From DATBVX01 sp963705495 (GTDB lineage Bacteria > Pseudomonadota > Gammaproteobacteria > Steroidobacterales > Steroidobacteraceae): a stretch of 64,000 bases of DNA. The DNA lies in assembly GCA_963705495.1 (NCBI GenBank), contig CAVPJQ010000004.1, forward strand, positions 62,001-126,000, read 5' to 3'. The notes beneath the pieces were generated by a model. That model searched no databases, was not told the DNA's origin, and worked only from the letters and a program-made list of their open reading frames with translations. Shown one piece after another: positions 19,011-26,873 of this stretch (the stretch's first letter is position 1; the number at the start of each line of letters is the position of its first letter). The translations under genes and the position numbers were made by a program.

Positions 19011-19394
19011 ATGCCACTTGCCGGCGATGGCGGTGGCGTAACCGCGGCTTTTGAAGAGCTCGCCGAGTGTCACTTCATTTGCCTGGAGAGTGTTCGGCGT
19101 GCCGCCGACGATCACAGCGCTGAGGCCAAGGCGCAGCGAGTAACGCCCCGTCATCAGCGCCGCGCGCGATGGCGTGCAACCCGGCTCCACCAGGTACTGC
19201 GTCAGTCGCAAGCCTTCGCTCGCAATCGAGTCGATGCGGGGCGTCGGCATGCCGCGCACTTCGCCCGCGCCGTACGCACCGATGTCACCGTAACCGACGT
19301 TGTCGCCGAGCATGATCACGACATTCGGTTTGTCTTGCGCGTGAGCAGCGCCCAAGGTGGCGATCAATAGAGCAGATACCCAGAAGCGTTTCAT
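19001..19394 (-). pseudogene. Truncated sulfatase (N-terminal fragment)
   Basis: ATG 19394, preceded by GGGGAAC, starts MKRFWVSALLIATLG, a signal peptide ending at AHAQ. The sulfatase domain then shows PNVVIMLGDNVGYGDIGA (metal-binding Asp) and the formylglycine motif CTPSR at residues 73-77. The homology stops after AIAGKWHLG (about residue 131 of a usual 450-550), exactly where the outer-membrane fragment begins in a different frame. The reading frame runs on to 18750 as nonsense. It should be non-functional because the C-terminal active-site half is missing. Confidence 0.8.
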
Positions 19395-19409
19395 AAGTTC
19401 CCCTATCAA

Positions 19410-20177
19410 TCACTCGTCGGCATCGCCGCCAACCACATGTTGCAGGACGCCATGCTGGCGAGCGACCTTGAAGTTCAGACGCCAGATGTTGTCGGTCCAC
19501 TCCAGGTCATTGTTGGGTCTGACTCGCGTGAACTGCATGTCGTAGATGAATTCCGCGCGTATATACTGGTTGATGATCCATCCGAGCCCGACACGTACTC
19601 GCAGAGGGTCGAGGGTGTCACGGTCAAATCGATAAAAGGGCTCCACGGCCGCTACGCCGTACCAGGTGGGTCCGAACGTAACCTCCACACCCAGCCGATC
19701 GCGAAGGCGAAAGTATTCAGTTCCTCTTGCGCCGTCCGTGTCCAGGATGCGGTATTCGACGCGCGCCACGTTGTAGAACTTGAACGTTTTCGTCTTGATG
19801 AAGTAGTTCTTGAGACTGACTGTCGGGCGCAGCTCATCGACGTCGGGGGCGAGTTCGTTGTCCGTACGCTTCCAGAACAGCACGAACCACGTTTCCCAGT
19901 TCGGCGCAAAATTCCAGATCGTGCCCAGGCCGAGGTAATCGACGGTGTAGTTCTCGTCGTTACTCCACCAGTAACCGATATAACCGATGCCGATCCAGCT
20001 CTTGTCCTTGGTCAACGCATAAGTGGGATTCACGATCACCCGAAACTCGTCGTTCTTGTCGTCGGCATATGCGGGCATGGCTCTTCCGAGCCCCAGGGCG
20101 CATATCGCGAGCAGCCAACCTCCGACAACGAAGAGCGACGCGGCCTTCGGTGCGCGCCATCCAACGAACCTCGTCAT
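19410..20177 (-). CDS. Outer-membrane beta-barrel protein, DUF2490-like
   Basis: 255 residues. A long signal peptide (about 1-38, with VVGGWLLAICALGLG and ending AYA) precedes a chain of amphipathic strands rich in Tyr, Trp and Arg (FRVIVNPTYALTKDKSW, WETWFVLFWKR, FYNVARVEYRIL). The pattern fits a small barrel such as those of the DUF2490 family. The C-terminus (GVLQHVVGGDADE) does not end in the canonical aromatic residue. It lies 15 bases upstream of the truncated sulfatase in the same direction. Function is unknown. Confidence 0.65.
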   Translation of the reverse strand: MTRFVGWRAPKAASLFVVGGWLLAICALGLGRAMPAYADDKNDEFRVIVNPTYALTKDKSWIGIGYIGYWWSNDENYTVDYLGLGTIWNFAPNWETWFVLFWKRTDNELAPDVDELRPTVSLKNYFIKTKTFKFYNVARVEYRILDTDGARGTEYFRLRDRLGVEVTFGPTWYGVAAVEPFYRFDRDTLDPLRVRVGLGWIINQYIRAEFIYDMQFTRVRPNNDLEWTDNIWRLNFKVARQHGVLQHVVGGDADE

Positions 20178-20189
20178 GTCGCCCGCCTA

Positions 20190-21041
20190 TCACCACCGGA
20201 AGATCGCGCCCACAGCCAGCCCGTTGAAATTGAGTTCCTTGATTGGCCCGCCCGACTTCAGGTCATAGTCCAGATAGCGCCAGGCGACGCCGATATCTCC
20301 CCACCCAAACGAATACGTCAGGCCGAGCTCTGCCTGCCAGGTGAGGTCGGAGTCGCCGGTGCCGATGTCAAAGTAATAAGGCACCGCCCATTTTTGACTC
20401 GCACCAAACGTGATTCGCCCTTTGCCCCCGACGATCGCGTCCCACTGGTCGACGGATTCGTCGGCACTACCCGTGGATGGTGGCGGCGTGATCGGGCCGA
20501 AGTTTCCAGTGAAGGTCCACTTGAGTTCCTCCTTCATGTGGGCGAGACGCGCACCGACCAACACGTCGAACGTTGCCTCGCCACTGGCCACAACCCCATA
20601 GGTGGCGGCGAGAGTCCAGATCGTCGACTTGAGGTCAAAGTCTGCTGCCGCCGTGACACTGGCCGGAATCGGCACGCCGTTGATCGAGAGGTTGCGGGTG
20701 CGCGAATTCGAATCGCCGACATCGAGATAGATGAGGTCGGTGAATCCACTCCAGCGTCCCTTTGAAAATTCGAAGGAGCCCATGCCGGTCATCTTCAGGT
20801 GATCGAGGATGGTGCTCACGTCGACATTGATAGTGCTGCCGCCACCCAATGGAAGCTCGGTATGGCCGCCGATGTCCGGCAGCCATCCGTAAATCGTCGC
20901 CGCGAATTGCCAGCCCGGCGAGCCCGTGACTTCCTGCGCATGGAGAGGCGGCGCCGCCAGGCTGGCAATGCCTAGAACGCAAGCACACGACATTTTCGCA
21001 GCGCTTCGCGCGGTCCAGTTGGTGTTCACCTTGAGTTTCAT
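20190..21041 (-). CDS. Putative outer-membrane protein
   Basis: 283 residues from ATG 21041, preceded by AAGGAGACC. The signal peptide has core CACVLGIASLAAPPL and ends HAQ. An upstream in-frame ATG at 21080 is also possible; it would align with the leader of the DUF1254 gene. The mature part is a predicted eight- to twelve-strand barrel: WQFAATIYGWLPDIGGHTEL, DFDLKSTIWTLAATYGVV, DIGVAWRYLDYDLKSG, ending in AVGAIFRW with a terminal aromatic residue as expected for BAM substrates. No enzymatic motif is seen. It is probably co-transcribed with the DUF2490-like gene 12 bases downstream. Confidence 0.75.
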   Translation of the reverse strand: MKLKVNTNWTARSAAKMSCACVLGIASLAAPPLHAQEVTGSPGWQFAATIYGWLPDIGGHTELPLGGGSTINVDVSTILDHLKMTGMGSFEFSKGRWSGFTDLIYLDVGDSNSRTRNLSINGVPIPASVTAAADFDLKSTIWTLAATYGVVASGEATFDVLVGARLAHMKEELKWTFTGNFGPITPPPSTGSADESVDQWDAIVGGKGRITFGASQKWAVPYYFDIGTGDSDLTWQAELGLTYSFGWGDIGVAWRYLDYDLKSGGPIKELNFNGLAVGAIFRW

Positions 21042-21106
21042 GGCGGTCTCCTTGCGGGCACGAAGGTCGATGCGCTTCATGCCTGCGTTCCTTAACTTGT
21101 TCAGTG

Positions 21107-21132
21107 GGTGCCTTCCACCGGGCGACGCTAGA
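21107..21132 (-). promoter_or_regulatory. Leader motif shared with the DUF1254 gene (copy 1)
   Basis: These 26 bases match 22791-22816 at 23 positions. On the minus strand the motif centres on CGTCGCCCGGTGGAAGG. Both copies are followed by an AAGGA-GCAG ribosome-binding segment and an ATG (here 21080) at nearly the same distance. This points to a duplicated leader or shared regulator/RNA element controlling both outer-envelope genes. Confidence 0.45.
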
Positions 21133-21150
21133 GTGCGGCTCGAAGCAGCC

Positions 21151-21188
21151 ATGACATCTTCGCGCAAGACTACATGACATCTTCGCGC
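21151..21188. repeat. Two direct copies of ATGACATCTTCGCGC, 23 bp apart
   Basis: Fifteen identical bases at 21151-21165 and 21174-21188, two helical turns apart, between the DUF1254 gene stop and the outer-membrane protein gene start. The spacing suits a protein-binding repeat, but a simple duplication is equally possible. Confidence 0.5.
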
Positions 21189-21213
21189 GAGAGAACTATT
21201 GCCGGGGTTGCCA

Positions 21214-22767
21214 TTACTTCACCTCTTCAATCTCACCTGGCCGCCAGGTCTTCTCGAACCAAGGCTCCAGAGGGCCGTAGAGGCGGAAGATCCCGAACCA
21301 GCCCTTGCTCGGGACGGACTGAACCCAGTTGGCTTCCTTGCCCGCCGGCGCCTTGGGACCGATGTCGAGATCGACCGAGCCGTCGGCGTTGGTGATCACC
21401 TTTTCGCGCTTGTTGTTCTTGCTGGGAAGCGGCTGGCCCGTCTGGAGTTCGGAGCGCGTCTGTGGGTCGTAGAGCACGAACGACCAGAAGTCCTTGGCGG
21501 GAACGTTCGCGGGGACGTTGAGTCGATAGGTCTTCGCCCCGTCAAACGGGTTGCCGGCCTTGTCTGCGGTCACGTAACCGTACTGCGAGCCCCTGCCCAC
21601 CAGCTTCGCCACCACCGCAGGCGTGTTCACGGTCGCGAGGTAGAAGAAGTAGGTGCGCGCATCCATGTTGCGCCCACCCGTTCCGCCATCGTCGAGCCAG
21701 CGGTAGTCGCCGCCGATGAAAAGCGTCTTCCACTGGCTGTTCGGGTAGAGGAAGACCCGCGGATCGCGCCCGCGAAAGCTTATCGCGCGGGCGCTCGCAT
21801 TACCCACGGCGACGGCGTCGGTGAGGATCTTCGTCATCCGCTCGTCGGGCGCGAACTTCTTTCCCTTGCGCATGCCAATGGCGGCGGCGAGGCCCCGCAG
21901 CTCCGGATCAAAGAGATCGAGCGGCTCTTTCTGGATCACGTGGTCGAGCTCCCGGAAGAACTCAAAATCATTCGCATGGACCGTGTTGAACGCCTTCTTC
22001 GATCCGTTGATGAACTGCATCTTCGACGGGTTGCCGGCCTTGCTCAGCGGATAGACCTTGACGCCCTCGCGGAAAGTTTTGGATGACGTGTCCGGCTTGC
22101 CGTCGACGAGGAAGCCGCGAAGGATCAGCCAGTTCACATAGGAAGGAGAGCGCGCGACGAAATATCCCGCCTCGGGTAGCGCGCCCTTGTAGTCGGCGGG
22201 GACGACGAGGTACTTGCCGCCCTGGCCTTTGTCGGGGCCGGGACCACCCGTGTCGACCACGAAACGGAAGAACGCGTCGTTGACCGTGCCCGGCCCGGAG
22301 CCCGCCGGAACCTCGATGACGGTCGGCCCGTCGGTCTCCAGGTCGAGCATGATGAGGCAGTAGACGGTGTCCGTGTTTCCCGTCAGAAACAGCGGATTAG
22401 AATCCATCAGGTTGTCGAAGATGACCGCCTGGTTGCTCTTGCTCGCGCCCGCTTCGATAAGGCCGCGCCGCATCGATTCGATGGAAGCCGCGGGAATGAA
22501 GGTGAGGAATACCTCGACGCCGCGCATGAAGTCGAGGTTGTCGTAGACCTTCTGCGTGGTCTCGGCAGTGGGCACGCCATCCACGAAGTTGAGCGTCCCG
22601 ATCCGCGTCTGGACCGTATCGGGGGTCAGGATCTGCTCGGGAATCTTGTTGTTGAATCCCGGCGTGGGCGCGCCTGCGGCGCCGGCCGCCTGCGCGTGCA
22701 TGGTCGCGAGAGTCAGCGCGGCTGCCAGCACAGCGATGCCATGCTGCTTGTTGGCGAGGCTCATCAC
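21214..22767 (-). CDS. DUF1254/DUF1214 domain protein, exported
   Basis: 517 residues. A signal peptide (about 1-28, GIAVLAAALTLATMHAQA) leads into the DUF1254 domain (about 50-230, including YDNLDFMRGVEVFLTFIPAA and GNTDTVYCLIMLDLETDGP). DUF1214 is at the C-terminus (about 380-510: YRLNVPANVPAKDFWSFVLY, PSKGWFGIFRLYGP). The family is widespread in proteobacteria, often in several copies, and has no assigned biochemical function. It lies in the same direction as the outer-membrane and sulfatase genes. The ATG is preceded by AAGGAG and a motif shared with the outer-membrane gene. Confidence 0.88.
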   Translation of the reverse strand: MMSLANKQHGIAVLAAALTLATMHAQAAGAAGAPTPGFNNKIPEQILTPDTVQTRIGTLNFVDGVPTAETTQKVYDNLDFMRGVEVFLTFIPAASIESMRRGLIEAGASKSNQAVIFDNLMDSNPLFLTGNTDTVYCLIMLDLETDGPTVIEVPAGSGPGTVNDAFFRFVVDTGGPGPDKGQGGKYLVVPADYKGALPEAGYFVARSPSYVNWLILRGFLVDGKPDTSSKTFREGVKVYPLSKAGNPSKMQFINGSKKAFNTVHANDFEFFRELDHVIQKEPLDLFDPELRGLAAAIGMRKGKKFAPDERMTKILTDAVAVGNASARAISFRGRDPRVFLYPNSQWKTLFIGGDYRWLDDGGTGGRNMDARTYFFYLATVNTPAVVAKLVGRGSQYGYVTADKAGNPFDGAKTYRLNVPANVPAKDFWSFVLYDPQTRSELQTGQPLPSKNNKREKVITNADGSVDLDIGPKAPAGKEANWVQSVPSKGWFGIFRLYGPLEPWFEKTWRPGEIEEVK

Positions 22768-22790
22768 TGCACTCCTTATCTATTTAGAGG

Positions 22791-22816
22791 GGTACCTTCC
22801 CCCGGGCGACGCGAGA
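22791..22816 (-). promoter_or_regulatory. Leader motif shared with the outer-membrane protein gene (copy 2)
   Basis: This is the second copy of the 26-base motif, 24 bases upstream of the DUF1254 gene start. It differs from copy 1 at three positions and contains CGTCGCCCGGGGGAAGG on the minus strand. The conserved spacing to the start codon in both places argues against chance. Confidence 0.45.
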
Positions 22817-22862
22817 GGCGTCAGCCCGGGAGATGGCTCGTTGGTTCGCAATTCACGACCAA

Positions 22863-25283
22863 CTAGTCGGACGAGGCCCGTTTCATTTCGCTCGCGGCTT
22901 GGCCAGCTGCCGCGGCAGCCTTGGTCGCGCCGCCCATAGGACTTACTTCCAGGGTGAGCTTGTTGATCTTGCCGGTGAATCGAGTGTCTGCGCCGACACC
23001 GATGCCTTCGGCGACCGGCGTCTGATTGTCGATGCCGACGTCAGCGGTTTCGTCTGCCGAAAAGATGTTGGGCTGAGTCTTCTCCACTCGGCCCTCGGCG
23101 ACGGATTTCCCGTTCACGTAAAGCGTCGCCTTGCCACCCTTGCCGGCCCCGCCGCCGTCATAGGCAAAGTCCAGCACGACTTTGGCGGGACCGCTCGGTA
23201 GTGCTTCCGGTGCCGCGACCGTGTAGCGCGCCAGCCCGAGGAAGTTATACGTGTAGGCCGGTTTGCCATCTTTCATGTACAGCGACCAGCCACCAAAGCG
23301 ACCGCCCTGCGACAGGATCGCACCGTTCGCGCCACCTTCCGGAATATCGAGCTCTGCGGTGATCTTGCTCGAGCGGTTCTTGATGTTCATGAAGGTGTTT
23401 TCCATCATGCCCTGCATCCCCTCATAGAGCGTGAGCGAAGTGCGTGCACCGAGCACGTCGGGCCGGCCTGCCATCGCTGGGTTCATGCGCTCTATGGTCC
23501 GGTCGTCGATGGGCAGCACGTGGTACTTCTCCGCTTCTGTCATGAACAGAGCTTGCATCTCCTTGAGCTTCTCAGGCTCCTTGGTAGCCAGATTGTTGGT
23601 GAGGCTGAAATCGCTCCTCACGTCGTAGAGGTCCCAGACATCAGTCGTCAACGGCTTGAGGTTGCTGGTCTGCCAGGGTGCGCGATGGATGGTTCGGGCA
23701 AGCCAGCCATCGTTATAGATCGCGCGATTGCCGAACATCTCGAAATACTGCATCTTGTGCCGCTCCGCCGCCTTCGCGTCATTGAAGGCATAGAGCAAGC
23801 TGGTGCCTTCGATGGGCGTCTGTGGTGTGCCGTTGACACTCTTGGGTTCGGGCAAGCTGGCGGCCTCGAGGATCGTCGGCGCGATGTCGATGACGTGCGA
23901 GAACTGACTGCGCAGACCACCATTCTCCTTGATGCCCTTCGGCCAGTGAATGACCATGCCGTTGCGCGTGCCGCCAAAGTCGGACGCCACCTGCTTGGTC
24001 CACATGAAGGGCGTGTCGAAGGCAACCGCCCAGCCAGCGGCCATGTGCGGGAAGGTTTCCGGACCACCCCACTTGTCGATCAGCGGAATCAGGTCCTCCA
24101 CCTTTTCGGCCACGCCGTTGAAATAGGTCATCTCGTTGTACATGCCGACAAAGCCACCCTCGGCACTGGTGCCGTTGTCGCCTGCGATGTAGATGAAAAG
24201 CGTGTTGTCGAATACGCCGATATCCTGCAACGCTGTCACGAACCGCCCGATCTCGTGATCGGTCTGCTCCAGGAATCCCGCGAACACCTCGGCTTGACGG
24301 GAGAACAGACGCCGCTGATCGGCCGGCAGTGAATCCCAGGCCTTGATGTCCTTCGGTCTGTCGGCCAACTTGGTTTCCTTCGGCACTACGCCGAGCTTCT
24401 TTTCTCGCTCGAGCGTTTCAACGCGAACCTGGTCCCAGCCCTTGTCGAACTGGCCCTTGTACTTGTCCGCCCACTCCTTCGGCACGTGATGCGGCGCATG
24501 TGTTGCCCCGGTCCCGAAGTAGACGAAGAACGGTTTGTCCGGTGTCATCGACTGCTGGGCTTTCACCCAGTTGATGGCCTGGTTCGTCATGTCGACGGTG
24601 AAGTGGTAGTTCTTCATCTTCGGCGGGTCGACCTTGATCACCCCGTCGTAAATGAGTGGATACCACTGGTCGGTCTCGCCACCGATGAATCCGTAGAACT
24701 TGTCGAAACCCTGGTGAGTGGGCCAGCGGTCAAACGGACCCGACACGCTGGTCTCCCAGGGGGCCGTTTCGTGCCACTTGCCGAAGGCGCCCGTGCTGTA
24801 GCCGTTGAGCCGCAACATTTCCGCAAGGGGCGCCACGCTGTTCGGATTCTGCCCGGTGTTGCCGGGGAAGGCCGTCGAGCTTTCCATGATCGAGCCGGTA
24901 TTGACGGTGTGGTGGTTCCGGCCGGTCTTGAGTGCGTTGCGCGTCGGCGAGCACAGCGCGGTCGTATGGAAGTTGTTAAAGCGCAGGCCGGACTGGGCCA
25001 GCTGATCCATGGTCGGCGTTTGGATGGGACCGCCGAAGGTGCTGGGTCCGCCGAAGCCGACGTCATCGATCAGCACGATCACGACATTGGGCGCGCCTTT
25101 AGGCGCCTTGACCTCGAACCGCGCAGGTGGCTTGGCGTTTCGCGCGTCGAGTTCCTTATAAGTCGGCGGTTTGGGCTCCGCGATCGGCAATGACGTGCGA
25201 TCGAGCTGGTCTTGTGCCGAAACGGCCGAGGCGGCGATGGTCAATAGGAGGCCAAGAGCAGCAAAGGGTGTCACTCGCTTCAT
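22863..25283 (-). CDS. Arylsulfatase (formylglycine-dependent), periplasmic
   Basis: 806 residues, longer than typical (about 550) and similar to large bacterial arylsulfatases. A signal peptide ends at VSAQ (about residue 23). The catalytic domain shows VVIVLIDDVGFGGPST (metal-binding Asp pair) and CSPTR with the formylglycine-forming Cys111. The GRNHHTVNTG, FGKWHE and HAPHHVP histidines and DNGTSAEGG follow. The C-terminal 200 residues form a beta-sandwich (KVVLDFAYDGGGAGKGGKATLY) that may bind the substrate surface. A sulfatase-maturing enzyme is needed but is not in this window. The truncated sulfatase 4 kb away suggests the cluster once had two. Confidence 0.93.
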   Translation of the reverse strand: MKRVTPFAALGLLLTIAASAVSAQDQLDRTSLPIAEPKPPTYKELDARNAKPPARFEVKAPKGAPNVVIVLIDDVGFGGPSTFGGPIQTPTMDQLAQSGLRFNNFHTTALCSPTRNALKTGRNHHTVNTGSIMESSTAFPGNTGQNPNSVAPLAEMLRLNGYSTGAFGKWHETAPWETSVSGPFDRWPTHQGFDKFYGFIGGETDQWYPLIYDGVIKVDPPKMKNYHFTVDMTNQAINWVKAQQSMTPDKPFFVYFGTGATHAPHHVPKEWADKYKGQFDKGWDQVRVETLEREKKLGVVPKETKLADRPKDIKAWDSLPADQRRLFSRQAEVFAGFLEQTDHEIGRFVTALQDIGVFDNTLFIYIAGDNGTSAEGGFVGMYNEMTYFNGVAEKVEDLIPLIDKWGGPETFPHMAAGWAVAFDTPFMWTKQVASDFGGTRNGMVIHWPKGIKENGGLRSQFSHVIDIAPTILEAASLPEPKSVNGTPQTPIEGTSLLYAFNDAKAAERHKMQYFEMFGNRAIYNDGWLARTIHRAPWQTSNLKPLTTDVWDLYDVRSDFSLTNNLATKEPEKLKEMQALFMTEAEKYHVLPIDDRTIERMNPAMAGRPDVLGARTSLTLYEGMQGMMENTFMNIKNRSSKITAELDIPEGGANGAILSQGGRFGGWSLYMKDGKPAYTYNFLGLARYTVAAPEALPSGPAKVVLDFAYDGGGAGKGGKATLYVNGKSVAEGRVEKTQPNIFSADETADVGIDNQTPVAEGIGVGADTRFTGKINKLTLEVSPMGGATKAAAAAGQAASEMKRASSD

Positions 25284-25755
25284 GTGTTTCTCCCTGAAAC
25301 CGACTCATTCTGAGGGTGAATATCGCCCCGCCGATCTGGTCACTAGGTGCACGATCGACATGCGGCGATGTCCGCAGGTGCAAGCGTCCGCCGAAGGCCA
25401 GATCTTGCCTATCGAGAATTCGCACGCGCGCGCGAAAGGGGTAGCGAAGGGCGCGTCGGCTGTTTCCAATCACGTTTCCCATCCGCCGTCACGCACCAGC
25501 ACCGAACCGCAACCAGGCGCGGGCGCAATCAGACGCAACAGGCTGGCCACGGATTTTCCCGTTGCTATGCCAGTGATATGCCTTCGCAAGATTCCCAATT
25601 GGCGGCTTCTACCAACACTTTTGGGAGACACCGATGGAACTGCTGATTCGGCCACCGAACGCGACAGTGCTGCCAACGGAGGTCACGCCGGCAGGGTTCA
25701 GCACACTTCACGGGGAGACGGGGTAGAGACATTTCGCGATGCGGTGGCGCATGCT
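25284..25755. other. 472-base divergent intergenic region
   Basis: This lies between the arylsulfatase (minus) and the N-acetyltransferase (plus). The plus frame of the acetyltransferase is open throughout, but the translation has no family resemblance and no good ribosome-binding site until about 25750. Promoters for both genes should lie here. No clear repeat or RNA structure was noticed. Confidence 0.5.
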
Positions 25756-26607
25756 ATGCGCTCGTCACAGCTCGCGGGGTGTTCCGTGGATCTTGCGGCG
25801 TATTTCGAACGCATCCGTTTCACCGGCGACGTGAAGCCCGACTTGGCGACGTTGCAGGCATTGCATCGCGCTCATCAGTACAGCGTGCCGTTCGAGAATC
25901 TCGACGTACAGCTGCGTCGTCCGGTAGGGCTGGATCGCAGGGCCGGCTTCGAGAAGATCGTGAGGGCCCGGCGCGGCGGCTGGTGCTACGAAATGAACGG
26001 CCTGTTCGAGTGGGCGCTCAGGGAAATCGGCTTCGATGTGATGCGCATGTGCGCCGGCGTGATGCGCGAGACGCAAGGCGAGCAGCAGTTGGGCAATCAC
26101 CTGTGCCTGCTGGTGCAGCTGGACCAGCCGTATATCGCCGACGTCGGTTTTGGCGGGAGCCTGTCCGAGCCGCTGCCGCTGCGCAGGGGACTACGCGAAG
26201 ATCCGCCCTATCACATCGAACTGTACGAGATCGACGACGGCTACTGGCGATTCTCGGAGCGCACCGGCGACCGGCCTTTCAGTTTCGACTTTCGCGCCGC
26301 GCCGGCCGCTGAAGCGCTGTTCGCCGAGAAATGCCGCTCCCAGCAGACCGACCCCGCCTCGCCGTTCATTCAGAACCTCGTCGTGCAACGGCGCACGGTC
26401 GAAACTCACGTATCCCTGCGCGGGCGCGTATTGACCATTACGCACGCCGGCGGTCGCGAAGACAAGACCGTGCTTGAATCTCCCGGCGAGCTGGTCACTA
26501 CGCTGCGCAGCCGTTTCGATCTCGACGTTCCGGAAGCGGCGACGTTGTGGCCCGCCATCTGCGCCCGCCACGACGCGGTCTTCTCCAAACCGCAAAAGGC
26601 CGACTAG
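25756..26607 (+). CDS. Arylamine N-acetyltransferase
   Basis: 283 residues from ATG 25756; the exact start is uncertain because the frame is open upstream. The enzyme transfers acetyl from acetyl-CoA to arylamines and hydrazines. The catalytic triad is visible with family spacing: Cys77 in RRGGWCYEMN, His115 in GNHLCLLV and Asp129 in YIADVGFGG. The opening PFENLDVQL is also typical. The C-terminal domain (about 200-283) is the usual beta-rich lid. The cytoplasmic enzyme has no obvious link to its neighbours; it may help with detoxification. Confidence 0.92.
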   Translation: MRSSQLAGCSVDLAAYFERIRFTGDVKPDLATLQALHRAHQYSVPFENLDVQLRRPVGLDRRAGFEKIVRARRGGWCYEMNGLFEWALREIGFDVMRMCAGVMRETQGEQQLGNHLCLLVQLDQPYIADVGFGGSLSEPLPLRRGLREDPPYHIELYEIDDGYWRFSERTGDRPFSFDFRAAPAAEALFAEKCRSQQTDPASPFIQNLVVQRRTVETHVSLRGRVLTITHAGGREDKTVLESPGELVTTLRSRFDLDVPEAATLWPAICARHDAVFSKPQKAD

Positions 26608-26714
26608 GCGCGCAGTGGCAACGCGATGATGAACGACGCCATCGCGACGAGCGAAGCGATGCCCGTGACGTGATTCCAGCTAGTCCACGTGGAGAGGTAA
26701 TCCCGATTGAACAT
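26604..26714 (-). pseudogene. Possible C-terminal remnant of a small membrane protein (DUF1772-like)
   Basis: Thirty-six codons convergent with the acetyltransferase. The translation starts MFNRDYLSTW and continues WNHVTGIASLVAMASFIIAL, then ends in LRA. The WNH plus hydrophobic helix resembles the last helix of DUF1772/anthrone-oxygenase-like proteins, which normally have about 150 residues and four helices. No upstream part is visible in this frame. It could equally be a chance frame. Confidence 0.3.
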
Positions 26715-26873
26715 TGGTGGCGAGCGCTGGTTCGTTCCGCACTTCGAAGCCAAGCGTGCGCAGGGTGCGCTTCGTCCTTGGACACGCCCGTAAGCCGCAT
26801 TGCACGTGGTGGTTGGGGGTAACTCTGCGGGTAACTGACAGCGCGCTCAGTCGGCGAATGCGCGTAGGCAACC

